Source: Schlesneria sp. (GTDB lineage Bacteria; Planctomycetota; Planctomycetia; Planctomycetales; Planctomycetaceae). Taken from it: a stretch of DNA of 64,000 nucleotides. A program made the position numbers and the translations under genes. Location: contig JAQGHU010000008.1 in the NCBI GenBank assembly GCA_028291515.1, forward strand, positions 25,278 through 89,277. The letters are read 5' to 3'. The notes under the pieces are model-generated. The model saw only the letters and a list, made by a program, of their open reading frames with translations, was not told the DNA's origin and did not search any database. Positions 18,251 to 27,341 of the stretch are shown here, one piece after another; position 1 is the first letter of the stretch; every line of letters starts with the position of its first letter.

Positions 18251-18285
18251 AATAGCCACTTGCGTTTTTGTCGCAAGTGGCTATT
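18251..18285 (+). terminator. Hairpin terminator after ssrA remnant
   Basis: AATAGCCACTTGCG pairs perfectly over 14 bases with CGCAAGTGGCTATT around a TTTTTGT loop, three bases after the tmRNA end. It is probably the native ssrA terminator carried along with the displaced 3' end. Confidence 0.7.
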
Positions 18286-18352
18286 TTCATTGGTAATTCA
18301 GCGTTTTCTAGAGGCTCTGGGCGAGCCGTGAAAACACCCCAAACCCCCTGTT

Positions 18353-18405
18353 TTCTGATAAGTGTTCTGATAAGGGCCAATTTTAGGGCCAAATGTTCTG
18401 ATAAG
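18353..18405 (+). repeat. TTCTGATAAG direct repeats (possible recombinase arm sites)
   Basis: TTCTGATAAG occurs at 18353-18362, 18365-18374 and 18396-18405, spaced 12 and 31 bases apart. GGGCCAA is repeated between the second and third copies. Lying between the attachment site and the recombinase start, they look like arm-type integrase or excisionase binding sites. Confidence 0.5.
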
Positions 18406-18427
18406 ACACGTCAGAATAGGAGTGCAA

Positions 18428-20357
18428 ATGGCCACTCGAAGTCGCACGCGGAAGCCAGATGCTCGCGGAAATTATACCCGCAACATCGGTTGGATCCGCA
18501 GCAAGGCTGGCAACGTGATCCAGCCAAAATTCAATTTGGGAACGGATCGCAAAGAGGCCGAGCGTCGCGAACGAAAGCTGCGCGAACTCTGGGGCGACTT
18601 CGAGAAGACCTGTCAGGAACGTCGGCCGCTCTGGCCTGATGGACTCCTCGAAGTGGCGATGAGGGTCGCCAAGGGGGCAATCAATATCCCCGTTCCCCGC
18701 GGTGCCAAGGAAAAGCAGCATCAATACGCGGCACGCATTCAACGGATGCAGATGAAATATCCTGTGATCTGCTTCCTACCTGAAGATCAACATGCGTTCG
18801 AGATCGGTCAAGCTGCGCTGGAAATGTTTGAGTCCATTCCGGATTTGCCTGATCTCAAAGTCGAACCCCTTGATCTCGAAACGATACAGGCCATCGAACG
18901 GGTTCAACAAGCCGCCAGTGAAGAAGGAGTTAGTCTTGGTCCATGGCTGGGAGGCTGTTCCGAACTCGTGCCAGCCCAACCGGAGCAGAAAGTCTCCAGT
19001 ATCGGTGCGCTGGGTATTCTCAAGCCCAGTGATCCCGCCGCCAGAGCACAACCACTCGAATCGACGGACCGACTCGTCAAGCCACAGCCCGGAACTAACA
19101 CCACGCGTTCTCTGCCCGCACCTCCCACGGCAACATTGCATCAGGCGTTGAAACGCTACCAAACCTACCTTCAGAAAGAATACTTCCGAGCCGACACCGG
19201 CCACATTTCAGAGTGGGGCCAGATGCAAGTTCGTCAGGCCCAGAATCTCACGAAGCACCATGCAGACACGCTGCTGAGTCGTTTAGACAGCACAGCCGTT
19301 GAGGACCTGATTGGATACTGGCGACGGCGACCCAGCAAGCTCGATCAAACAGGTCCCATGACTCCAAAGTCGACGAGTAACTACCTCGGGACGTTGATGC
19401 GATTCCTGGGGTGGCTACACGCGTCCAGTGAGTTCGCCTGGACCAAACCACAGGCATTCAACGACTACGACACCCGTATCCGTCGCCTTCCGATCGATCA
19501 CGCCCGACGAAGCCTGGAACAGGTAGATACTTTTTCGCTGGAAGAACTGCGACTGCTGATGCGGTATGGCCAACCGCCTGCTGCTGCTGCTTGGATTGAA
19601 CTGCGGCTTCGGCCGGGCAGAGATTTCCTCGCTGCTGGTGGGTGAAGTCCGACTCTACACGGCCCATTCGGCACGCGAACAGGAGATCCTCGGGTTTCAG
19701 ACGACCGACGCGGATAGCTTCATCAAACGAATCCGGCGCAAGAGCGGAGTTTATGGCGAACACATCCTCTTCCCGATGACAGTTCAAGGACTGGAGTGGG
19801 TGGCAGAACGGCGAAAGCGATTTGCTGGATACTCACCTTCTGCACAATTGATTCTCAACGAGAAGGGTAAGCCACTAGATCAGCAGACCAAAGGCAGCAA
19901 CACTAATCAGACGATCCCCAACCAGTTCGCCAAATTGATCAAACGAATTCAGAACGACGGCAAAGAGATCCGCGATTTGTCGTTCGGCAAGATGCGAAAA
20001 ACAGCCAGCGATCTCATCAAGCGTCATTCCACCGGCGAAATTGCTGGGGTGTTTGATTGTCATGGTGAGCCCGTCAAAACGGACTCGCTCTCGGACGTCT
20101 ACACGAACCGTCCCTTTGGCAAGGTGTTCCAGACGATCCGTGATGTCCAAAAATACCTAGAGCCCGTCTTTCTAGAAGCTGGTTCCACTCCGTTTGCGCC
20201 TCAAACGCAGGCGTACACGAAGCGATCAGTTATCGAACGCATCATAGAATTGCATGAGCAGGGTCAACCTACCGACAAGATTGCCGCGGCAGTCGGCGTG
20301 TCGGGCCAGACGGTCAGTCGCCACGTCCAACAACACGTCAAAAGCAACCTGAATTAG
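18428..20357 (+). pseudogene. Tyrosine recombinase (integrase) with a frameshift
   Basis: The ATG at 18428 follows AGGAGTGCAA. The first part runs in one frame to 19645, and the catalytic part continues in the next frame from about 19566 to 20357. Near 19560-19570, reading must pass from EELRLLMRYG into ANRLLLLLGLNCGFGRAEISSL to restore a normal core, so a single-base shift breaks the gene. The N-terminal region has the AP2-like arm (GNYTRNIGWIR, KFNLGTDRKEAERRE) and a SAM-like core-binding segment. The catalytic part has the first Arg (GFGRAEISS), an LSFGKMRK box in place of HxxR, and a candidate Tyr in YTNRPFGKVF. A C-terminal HTH (KIAAAVGVSGQTVSRHV) is extra. It lies beside the ssrA remnant. 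It may be inactive, a sequencing error, or a programmed frameshift. Confidence 0.7.
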
Positions 20358-20413
20358 AAGGTCAACGAGCCCATCGCTGCCCATCGTCGGCGACGAGCGA
20401 TACGGACTTTCGG

Positions 20414-21862
20414 GTGTCGACCCGTAACATCTGCCGCAAGCAGCAAATTGCCAGGCAGTCTCACATGACCTCAGGGACAGATCGCCAAGTCGGTGTTAGC
20501 GGAGAATACTTGGTCACTCCACCAAAACGCCGACGCCAAAAACAATCGAGTGCAACTGAGACATCTCAGCCCTTCAGATTGGTAGCGATTCGCTCCGTCA
20601 ATTCACTGGCGACGCCGGACGGAACGGCATTGCTGCTCCTGGAAAACTTTCACCGATTCCTTTCGTCAGCCGAGATCGTACAGGCGCTGGCTCAGCAGAT
20701 CCTGGCCGGGAAACAGAACCGAACGATCGTCGTGATCCTTGCACCGGTAGTCCAGTTGCCGGTGGAACTCGAAAACTTGTTCGTGGTGATCGAGCACGAA
20801 CTCCCCGATCGGGAGCAATTGACTGAGATCGCCCGTGGGATTGCCACGGAGCCATCTGAACTCCCGAACGGGCAGGAACTTGAAACGGTGCTCGACGCGG
20901 CGGCCGGGCTGACTCGGCTGGAAGCCGAAAATGCCTTCAGCCTGTCGCTCGTTCGACAAGGCAAGATCACCAGTGACACCGTGTGGGAACTGAAGTCGGG
21001 GATGCTGAAGAAGTCGGGCCTGTTGGAGCTGCATCGAGGTCGTGAAGACTTCGGTGGCTCGGTGGTCTGGCATCGCTCAAGAGCTTCTGCAAGCGGGCAC
21101 TGTTGCAACCCAGCCGCGGAAATTCCGCCAAACGTCCCAAAGGTGTCCTGTTGTTGTCGCCGCCGGGTTGCGGAAAAAGTCAGTTTTGTAAGAGCCTCGG
21201 AACCGAGGTTGGGCGACCGGTCTTGATTCTGGACATCGGTAGCTTGATGGGATCGCTCGTCGGGCAGAGCGAGGAGCGGACTCGCCAGGCTCTGAAGATC
21301 ATCGACGCCATGGCCCCCTGTGTGTGCATGATCGACGAAGTCGAGAAAGCCTTCGCAGGGGTTAATGGTAGTGGGGATTCGGGCGTGGCGTCCCGAATGT
21401 TCGGGACGTTTTTAAGTTGGCTGAACGACCACGAATCCGATGTCTTCGTCGTGTGTACGTCGAATGAAATTTCGCGATTGCCTCCAGAGTTTGGGCGTTC
21501 TGAGCGATTTGACGGAATTTTTTTTCCTCGACCTGCCCACACGCGAGGAGAAAGAGGCGATTTGGAACATCTACCGTGATCAGTTCGACATTGATGGCAA
21601 TCAGAGGATGCCGGATGACAACAACTGGACTGGGGCAGAGATCAAAGCCTGCTGCCGGTTGTCGACGTTACTTGATGTACCGCTCGCCCAGGCGGCGCAG
21701 AATGTCGTTCCCATCGCTGTAACTGCGGCTGAAAACATCGAACGACTTCGCAACTGGGCAAGTGGACGCTGTTTGTCGGCCCAACAACCAGGAATCTATC
21801 AGGCTTTGGATGGGAAATCTGGGTCGCGGCGGAAGGTGAATCGCGATTCTTCGAGGAACTGA
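20414..21862 (+). pseudogene. AAA+ ATPase broken by two frameshifts
   Basis: Three frames join into one AAA+ protein. The first covers the helical region (ENFHRFLSSAEIVQALAQQI and on). The second (from about 21070) has Walker A SPPGCGKS and Walker B MIDEVEKAF. The third (from about 21530) has FLDLPTREEKEAIWNIYRDQF. The first break is explained by one missing base in GGTGGCTCGGTGG near 21060 (FGG then GGLASLKSFCKRALL). The second is explained by one extra T in an eight-T run at 21518-21525. The N-terminus also looks short. The family (spoVK/FtsH-like AAA) is common in planctomycete accessory regions, but its role is not known. It lies between the broken recombinase and an XRE regulator. Confidence 0.7.
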
Positions 21863-21913
21863 AGTGCATCTGTTAAGCCATCCGGCAATATCTAGCGGCC
21901 CGGCAATTTCACC

Positions 21914-22144
21914 TCATAACCCTTCCATTAACTCGGATAGGGCGATTCCCAGTGTATCGGCGATTGCTTCAATGTTCCGCAGTGCCACATTGCGTTCGCC
22001 TCGCTCGATCCCACCCATGTAGGTTCGATCGAGTTGGCAAGCTGCCGCGAAGCTCTCTTGGGTATAGCCTTGCTCCTTCCGCAATTCGCGGACTCGCAGT
22101 CCAAATCGCTCCAAGATGTCGGCTCGTTTTCCCATACGAACCAT
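21914..22144 (-). CDS. XRE-family transcriptional regulator
   Basis: The product has 76 residues and consists of one Cro/CI-type [54 protein letters not shown] contains helix 2 (TQESFAAAC) and recognition helix 3 ([12 protein letters not shown]). Starts at 22144 (MVRMGK) and 22135 (MGKR) are both possible, with no strong ribosome site. Single-domain XRE proteins control restriction-modification, toxin-antitoxin or phage genes. Its divergent orientation to the unknown membrane protein at 22364 fits a regulator of the element. Confidence 0.85.
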   Translation of the reverse strand: MVRMGKRADILERFGLRVRELRKEQGYTQESFAAACQLDRTYMGGIERGERNVALRNIEAIADTLGIALSELMEGL

Positions 22145-22363
22145 TGGATGTTGACAATAAGCATCACTCTACGGACTATGAGTATCATTTTGGTCTGACG
22201 ACAATGAGTATCGTCTGCTGCAGCAAATAGTGGCCCACAGGAATTCACGGAGTCACCGCCTCACATGTCGGTGTGTCCCAGACAGAGCGATGAACGTCTA
22301 CGTCATTGACAAACCGATGACAGGCCAACAGTTCCCAACACTACCTCTTCGGATGCCATCACT

Positions 22364-23365
22364 ATGACCTCAGAACCTGCGTCACCACCTAACAAAGAGC
22401 CCGCGGTTCCGCCGCATAGCGTGCTTCGAGCGGTACGCCCGTGGCTCGGCTCCGCTGCACTTCTGTCCGGTGGAGTGTTAGTCATCGTCGTTCTGCTAAT
22501 CGGCAGGGCAGTCATGCATTGGTGGAAAGGCGAAGGGAGCGCCTTTGCCGAGACTTTCGCGACTTGCTTATTCCTCGTGGTAGGCTTGGCGGCCTTTCTA
22601 TCTATTTGGTGGGTCGCGAACAAAATCGAACAACGTTTTCGTTCGGACGCTCAAGCGAAGACAGAGCCGGCTGGGGTACTGCAAGAACTTAAGGGATGTC
22701 TATTCGGAAGTGTCTCATTGCCGGTCGTCTTTCTGATGATGGCGTTGGCCGGTCGAGGACCTCAACAAACTCAGCAATCATTCCACCGGGGCGGCGACAC
22801 AGATAAACAAGTCATTTGGATGAGCCCAGAGGCGATTAAAGAACGCGTCCAACGGAAGGATGCAACCCTTCGCTTCTGGAACATCGCTGTGACTAATCTC
22901 CATTCGGTCCGATTTCAAACTCCATCAGGTCAGGAACTCGCCGAGAAATACTACGAACGAATGTTTCAACAATTGCGACAGCAGTCTGAAGCGGCGAAAC
23001 GAGCATCGACGGTAAATGTGGATGCGGACTTGGTGCAAATGGTAGCGCGCCAATTGGCAGTTGAGGACGAGCTTCTCCAACTTAGAAGTCAGTTGGATGA
23101 ATTCATGAAGAACGAAAAACTCGCACCTCCCACTGATTCTGTCGATCAACGGATGGCGCTGACTAAGCTTCTGGCTGAGTCAGTCCAAGCGAACCCCGCT
23201 GTTCTTGAGAAGATACCTCCTGGCCCGATCGGCGAATGGATCAAAACGGGGCTGCGCGTCGAAGAACAGAGGCAAGAGCAGCTTCGTGATATCGAACTCA
23301 TGCAGGCAGTTTTGCAGGAACGGTACAAAGGGACCAGCTTCCCTCTTCCTACGATTGCCCCCTGA
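22364..23365 (+). CDS. Unknown membrane protein with cytoplasmic coiled coil
   Basis: The product has 333 residues. Hydrophobic helices lie at about residues 30-48, 65-88 and 112-130. A long hydrophilic, helix-rich part (YYERMFQQLRQQSEAAKRAS, QLAVEDELLQLRSQLDEFMK) then predicts a coiled coil to the end. No enzyme motif is visible and I do not recognise the family. The start has only a weak ribosome site. It lies 102 bases upstream of the next gene, on the same strand, inside the integrated element, and could be a membrane-anchored assembly or defence component. That is a guess. Confidence 0.55.
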   Translation: MTSEPASPPNKEPAVPPHSVLRAVRPWLGSAALLSGGVLVIVVLLIGRAVMHWWKGEGSAFAETFATCLFLVVGLAAFLSIWWVANKIEQRFRSDAQAKTEPAGVLQELKGCLFGSVSLPVVFLMMALAGRGPQQTQQSFHRGGDTDKQVIWMSPEAIKERVQRKDATLRFWNIAVTNLHSVRFQTPSGQELAEKYYERMFQQLRQQSEAAKRASTVNVDADLVQMVARQLAVEDELLQLRSQLDEFMKNEKLAPPTDSVDQRMALTKLLAESVQANPAVLEKIPPGPIGEWIKTGLRVEEQRQEQLRDIELMQAVLQERYKGTSFPLPTIAP

Positions 23366-23467
23366 CTCCTCAATTCAGTGTCGTCGCGAAATCAACGCCG
23401 TTCGATCCCTTCCGGGACCGAGCGGCTTTTTGCTTTTCCACTTGAGAACTCCTGAGAAAGGAACGCC

Positions 23468-24430
23468 ATGGCGACTTCACTCCTCGATGAACCATCGACT
23501 GATTCGTCAGACGGTACAACCGCCGCGGAACGCTTACGCGGCACGATGGCAGCTATCAAGCTGAGTTTCACTTGGCTTGGTACGCGGAAGACTCTCACGG
23601 TCGAACAGAAGAACCAAGCTGCCGACTCGTTCGGTGCTGAAGGGAAATTCCTGTCGGCAGGAAAGAAGTTACTCGACACATCGCATCCAGCGTTCAAAGC
23701 AGTGACAGCGATCAAAGGACGCTGCCTGAGCTACTGGCGGGCGGTGTCATTGCCATATCCCGAGCCCGGCATCCGTCTGATTTCGCAGCGAACAATAGGC
23801 GAATTCGATCAGCAGATGTCAACATTCCGCGAAGAACTGACGGAAGCTGTCGAGACACTCGATCAGCAATACGAGGAGCTTCGAGTCGCCGCGAGGCGAC
23901 GGCTCGGAAATCTGTATAACCCCGGTGACTACCCAGTGTCACTGATCGGCCTATTCGGTATCGAGCACGAATACCCATCGGTGGAACCGCCGGACTACCT
24001 CCGGCAGCTTAATCCACAGCTGTATGAACAGGAATGCCAACGTGTTCAGTCACGTTTCGATGAAGCGGTGCAACTAGCCGAGCAGGCGTTTCTCGAAGAA
24101 TTGTCCAAGCTGGTCGAACATCTCGGCGATCGATTGAGCGGCGAAGCTGACGGCAAGCCCAAGGTGTTCCGGGACACCGCTGTAACGAATCTGACTGAAT
24201 TCTTCGAGCGGTTTCGCTCGTTGAATGTTCGCTCAAACGACCAAATGGATGAACTCGTCCAGCGAGCCCAACGCGTTATGAATGGCGTGGGACCGCAGCA
24301 ATTACGTGACAACGCTTCGCTGCGCCAGCGTTTGGGAACTCAACTGTCGAGCGTGCAATCGGGGCTCGATGGCCTGATGGTCGATCGTCCTCGCCGCAAC
24401 ATTCTGCGTCGACCGCAACCGGAGGGATGA
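23468..24430 (+). CDS. Unknown helical protein, possibly DUF3150-like
   Basis: The product has 320 residues and starts after GAGAAAGGAACGCC. It begins AIKLSFTWLGTRKTLTVEQKNQAADSFGAE-like and continues with KLLDTSHPAFKAVTAIKGRCLSYWRAVSLPYPEPG. This part resembles phage/plasmid DUF3150-type proteins of about 300 residues. The remainder is helical and glutamate/glutamine-rich. No catalytic motif is seen. The next gene starts inside the stop codon (ATGA), so the two are co-translated. Its occurrence with RecB-like nucleases and clamp-like genes on mobile elements suggests a DNA-handling role, which is inference. Confidence 0.6.
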   Translation: MATSLLDEPSTDSSDGTTAAERLRGTMAAIKLSFTWLGTRKTLTVEQKNQAADSFGAEGKFLSAGKKLLDTSHPAFKAVTAIKGRCLSYWRAVSLPYPEPGIRLISQRTIGEFDQQMSTFREELTEAVETLDQQYEELRVAARRRLGNLYNPGDYPVSLIGLFGIEHEYPSVEPPDYLRQLNPQLYEQECQRVQSRFDEAVQLAEQAFLEELSKLVEHLGDRLSGEADGKPKVFRDTAVTNLTEFFERFRSLNVRSNDQMDELVQRAQRVMNGVGPQQLRDNASLRQRLGTQLSSVQSGLDGLMVDRPRRNILRRPQPEG

Positions 24431-24675
24431 TGGACATCATCATTGCACCGACCGGTGGCATTCGTTGCGTCTACGACGAATCGATTGATCTGAGCTCCCT
24501 CGGCCAAGTCTCAATTCGACGAGGCTCGCACGTTGAACCAACCTCTGACGGGCAATGGACTGCTGATCTCTCACCGGTCAATGGGCCGATGTTGGGACCA
24601 TTCGCGATTCGGTCTGATGCCCTGAGTGCCGAAGTCACCTGGTTGCGGGACCACTGGTTGATCCCAGGCGGTTGA
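24427..24675 (+). CDS. Small unknown protein, ADLSPV family
   Basis: The product has 82 residues and overlaps the preceding stop codon by four bases, with GGAGG upstream. It contains WTADLSPVNGPMLGPFAIRS and SAEVTWLRDHWL, a pattern that I recall as recurring in small proteins of planctomycete mobile elements. It has no membrane segment or cysteine. The fold looks alpha/beta. Function unknown; translation is coupled to the gene before it. Confidence 0.65.
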   Translation: MMDIIIAPTGGIRCVYDESIDLSSLGQVSIRRGSHVEPTSDGQWTADLSPVNGPMLGPFAIRSDALSAEVTWLRDHWLIPGG

Positions 24676-24727
24676 TCTGAATTAAGTGAATTGTCGCCTC
24701 GCAGATGCGGGGCGGTTGTGTTTCTCA

Positions 24728-24750
24728 CGACCGCCCACGCCGGGCGGTCG
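24728..24750 (+). terminator. Hairpin terminator within the element
   Basis: CGACCGCCC pairs with GGGCGGTCG around ACGCC and is followed by TTTTCCTTTTCC. It lies between the small ADLSPV gene and the next gene, so it may end or attenuate the upstream transcript. Confidence 0.7.
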
Positions 24751-24775
24751 TTTTCCTTTTCCTACGGAGAATGAC

Positions 24776-25006
24776 ATGTCTCGACGACACCAACACGATC
24801 TCGACTGCGCCGTCGCCACCGCCACAGGCGAAGAATTACGTGTCATCCGCCGCCGCGGCTTTTCCCTGATCGATCTCCAAGACGACAACTTCGACCCTGA
24901 AGTGGATCAACGTCTGCCGCTCGTCTTCGACTGGGACGAACACGAGTTGTCCCACGAATGTCATCGTCCGTTCCCCACTATGACTTTGCTCGCCGAGGTG
25001 GCTTGA
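24776..25006 (+). CDS. Small acidic unknown protein
   Basis: The product has 76 residues. The ATG at 24776 follows ACGGAGAATGAC; an open extension to 24686 runs back through the terminator hairpin and is not used. The sequence is acidic (DDNFDPEVDQRLPLVFDWDEHE) with no known motif. The next gene begins at a GTG one base after its stop. Conserved-looking small acidic proteins in such elements are sometimes anti-restriction or DNA-mimic proteins, but there is no direct support here. Confidence 0.6.
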   Translation: MSRRHQHDLDCAVATATGEELRVIRRRGFSLIDLQDDNFDPEVDQRLPLVFDWDEHELSHECHRPFPTMTLLAEVA

Positions 25007-25007
25007 G

Positions 25008-25253
25008 GTGGATCAGAACGAGCGACGCCAACGGCTGGACCGACTGGAGGCAGCCAGTGAGAAATACGTCGTGTTCTGTGGTGTCATCTGTTTCGTCGCG
25101 TTCATCCTGCTGGGCTGGCCTGCGCTCATTGCGTGGGCCGGCCTGGCTTGGGCAATGGACCAATTCTGCCAGGCGATGCGGGGTAGCACCCCGACCCCAC
25201 GTCCTCAACAGACCCGTCACACCAAAAAGTCAAAAGGGAGGTGCTGTGATTGA
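25008..25253 (+). CDS. Small membrane protein
   Basis: The product has 81 residues and begins at a GTG directly after the previous stop, with GAGGTGG upstream. After a charged N-terminus (QNERRQRLDRLEAASEKY) it has one long or two short hydrophobic helices (about 23-50, VFCGVICFVAFILLGW), then a basic tail ending KKSKGRCCD. The next frame starts within its last codons. Function unknown. Confidence 0.6.
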   Translation: MDQNERRQRLDRLEAASEKYVVFCGVICFVAFILLGWPALIAWAGLAWAMDQFCQAMRGSTPTPRPQQTRHTKKSKGRCCD

Positions 25254-25825
25254 GCTTTCTCGCAAACAAATCCAATGTATCCGATCAACTATGCGTCAGG
25301 CTCTGGGACGGCGAGTACCAGTCATGACAATTCAAGCGATTTCCGATGCACTTCTCATCCGTGCCACTAATGACTTTGTCGCCATCGAATGTCGACTTAC
25401 TGGCAGCGACCAACCTGCATGCTTTGCAATTCCCTTTGATGCACTCGCTGCGCGCGAAGGGCGTCAGGACGACACCGTCCGATTCGAGCAGGCCACCGAC
25501 ATGGTTACGTTGCGATGGTTCGACGCCGATATCCCTCAGTCGGCTCAGTTCTCAACGTCTGAACCGATTTCGATGCCGGAATTGCCAAGCGCCTTCATGG
25601 CGATTGATCGGCAGTTTCTCGATGCGATGGCCGATGAACGGACGTACGGCGACGAAATCACAAATCAGGGCGATCAAGACGATCTCGGGTCGCCAGCGAC
25701 TGGACCTCGGGCCGCAATTGGAAAAATTCGGCGTTTGCGCCGTCGAGGACCTCGGCATCCAACAGGCGTCGCAGTTAATCGACGACCTGAAATCCCAACC
25801 CGTGGGGATGGGAGGAAGCCGATGA
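25246..25825 (+). pseudogene. Clamp-like gene fused to a recombinase C-terminal remnant
   Basis: A GTG at 25246 with GGGAGG upstream opens a sequence like the N-terminal half of clamp-like proteins on planctomycete elements (LSRKQIQCIRSTMRQALG, then CFAIPFDALAAREGRQDD). After about 130 residues (FLDAMADE, near 25635) the family sequence stops. In the frame one base over, 25660-25825 encodes the tail GVCAVEDLGIQQASQLIDDL, which looks like the end of a different, recombinase-type protein. A deletion has joined the two. In the first frame the reading continues without a stop into the nuclease, so a read-through fusion is also possible. Confidence 0.5.
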
Positions 25826-26646
25826 TCGCTCCGGCCGTTGGGGCGAACACCGTAGTGCAATCACCACCCCAGCGCGACTACATCAGCTTTTCTGCGATCA
25901 GTACCTATCAGCAGTGTCCGCTGAAGTATTTCTTCAAGTACATCGAGGGACTTGAAGATAAGTTCGCCACCACGAGCCTGGCTTTGGGTGGTGCGATTCA
26001 CTCGGCCGCTGAATTCCACTTCAACGAATTGCTGGCCGGTAGTCCACCGCCTGATCACGACACGTTGCGGGGAGTGTTTTGGGAGGAATGGCAGTCGCGA
26101 TGCAATGCTGCTTCGATCCGCTTTGGGAAAGGAGAGGACCTCGACTCGGTTGAAAAAACAGCAGATCGCGTCATCGCTGCGTTTCGGGATAGTGAGTTCG
26201 CCCGACCGACGGGCACCATTCTCGGCATCGAGGAAGAACTACGGCTACCATTGATTCCTGGACTTCCAGATATTCTGGGTCGCATCGACCTCATCGTCGA
26301 TACCGACGATGCGCTGAAGATCATCGATCTTAAAACCGCTCGGTCGCGATGGAGCACTGACCAAGCCGAACGAGCTGGGGAGCAACTGATGCTCTACGCG
26401 GCACTCGCGAAGGATCTGGTTCCGGGCAAGCCGATGCAACTGGAATTTGCTGTCATCACAAAGACCGCGAACCCTACCGTGGAGTGCTTTCCCGTCTCTC
26501 TAAGGGAATTCCGGATCGAGCGCACCAAACGAGTCATGGAAAGTGTTTGGTCCGCAGTGCAATCACGGCACTTTTACCCAGCACCATCTCCGATGACCTG
26601 TCCTAGTTGTTCGTTCCGGAACGAATGTGACGCGTGGATAGGATAA
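25822..26646 (+). CDS. RecB/Cas4-like PD-(D/E)XK nuclease with Fe-S cysteines
   Basis: The ATG at 25822 follows GGGAGGAAGCCG and overlaps the previous stop (ATGA), giving 274 residues. It starts with the typical YISFSAISTYQQCPLKYFFKY segment, whose Cys is the first Fe-S ligand. It has GRIDLIVDTDDALKIIDLKT with the D...DxK nuclease motif near residue 165, and it ends with CPSCSFRNEC, the other three cysteines. This layout is that of RecB-family, AddB/Cas4-like exonucleases with a 4Fe-4S cluster. No CRISPR genes are nearby. Its place after clamp-like and recombinase remnants suggests a recombination or replication module of the element. Confidence 0.85.
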   Translation: MIAPAVGANTVVQSPPQRDYISFSAISTYQQCPLKYFFKYIEGLEDKFATTSLALGGAIHSAAEFHFNELLAGSPPPDHDTLRGVFWEEWQSRCNAASIRFGKGEDLDSVEKTADRVIAAFRDSEFARPTGTILGIEEELRLPLIPGLPDILGRIDLIVDTDDALKIIDLKTARSRWSTDQAERAGEQLMLYAALAKDLVPGKPMQLEFAVITKTANPTVECFPVSLREFRIERTKRVMESVWSAVQSRHFYPAPSPMTCPSCSFRNECDAWIG

Positions 26647-26680
26647 CAATCGACTTCACTCGAACACTTGGAGGATAGAC

Positions 26681-26818
26681 ATGGAATCGTTATTGGCGAT
26701 AGCGATCTTGGCAGCAATCGGCTGCTGGGCCTACAAGGTCGGTAAACAGACCGGCTCGCGTGGCGGTTTCCGGGCCGGATGGCGGCGAGGTCGCAACTCA
26801 GCGGGTCGAGTGAAATAG
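26681..26818 (+). CDS. 45-residue membrane microprotein
   Basis: A very clear ribosome site (TTGGAGGATAGAC) precedes an ATG that encodes MESLLAIAILAAIGCWAYKVG and a Gly/Arg-rich tail (GSRGGFRAGWRRGRN). One transmembrane helix (residues 2-20) carries a positively charged cytoplasmic tail. It lies 35 bases after the nuclease gene and 34 bases before a strong terminator, so it is the last gene of the element's transcript. I recall similar small proteins at the same place in other planctomycete elements. Function unknown. Confidence 0.7.
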   Translation: MESLLAIAILAAIGCWAYKVGKQTGSRGGFRAGWRRGRNSAGRVK

Positions 26819-26852
26819 GACGCGACAAGAGACATAACAGGTGTCGTTGACC

Positions 26853-26892
26853 TTGGGGGCGGGCGTTATTGCCCGCCCCCAATCGTGTTTTC
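26853..26892 (+). terminator. Strong intrinsic terminator
   Basis: TTGGGGGCGGGC pairs perfectly over 12 bases with GCCCGCCCCCAA around GTTATT, followed by TCGTGTTTTCTT. It ends the plus-strand gene run of the second element. Confidence 0.85.
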
Positions 26893-27341
26893 TTAGCTAT
26901 CAGCCGAATCGGAAACTGATCAAGAGTGTCACAAATGATCAGGATGCCATCCAACCAGCTACAATCGCGATCCGCTTTTTTCTCCAAGCACTTCGATGTG
27001 TCGGACCGACGCAAAAGATACTGAGAAAAGGCAGACACAACCCGATCTCCCAATCATTTGGTCCCGACGACCGAGGTTGAGCTTCGCGCCCTATTTCTCT
27101 CCGCCGGCTTTCGTACACCTGCGCGGGTGGCGACGAGTCGCCTAAGCTTGTGAGAATCGTAATCTACCGAGATACGCAATCCTCCGAGTAATAACCTCAA
27201 CTTAGAAATCGCCGACCATAAGGGCGAAGACGGCCAAAAAGCGCCAAGCAGCCGATTCCAATGTCCGCAAGCTCAGGATAAAGCTCGCGAACGCCAGTAT
27301 ACAGAATTATGTCCGCAAACCTCGCCAGAATGCCGACTTCA
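26893..27341. other. Gene-free stretch at the right end of the second element
   Basis: I see no gene, RNA or clear repeat here. A second copy of the ssrA end, which would mark the right border of the element, is not visible. Confidence 0.4.

Noticed and set aside
24958..25245. Upstream extension of the clamp-like frame
   Set aside because: It overlaps two small genes in other frames, and the GTG at 25246 has a strong ribosome site.
26841..27080. Plus-strand frame after the element's terminator
   Set aside because: It starts inside the terminator hairpin and has no ribosome site or domain.
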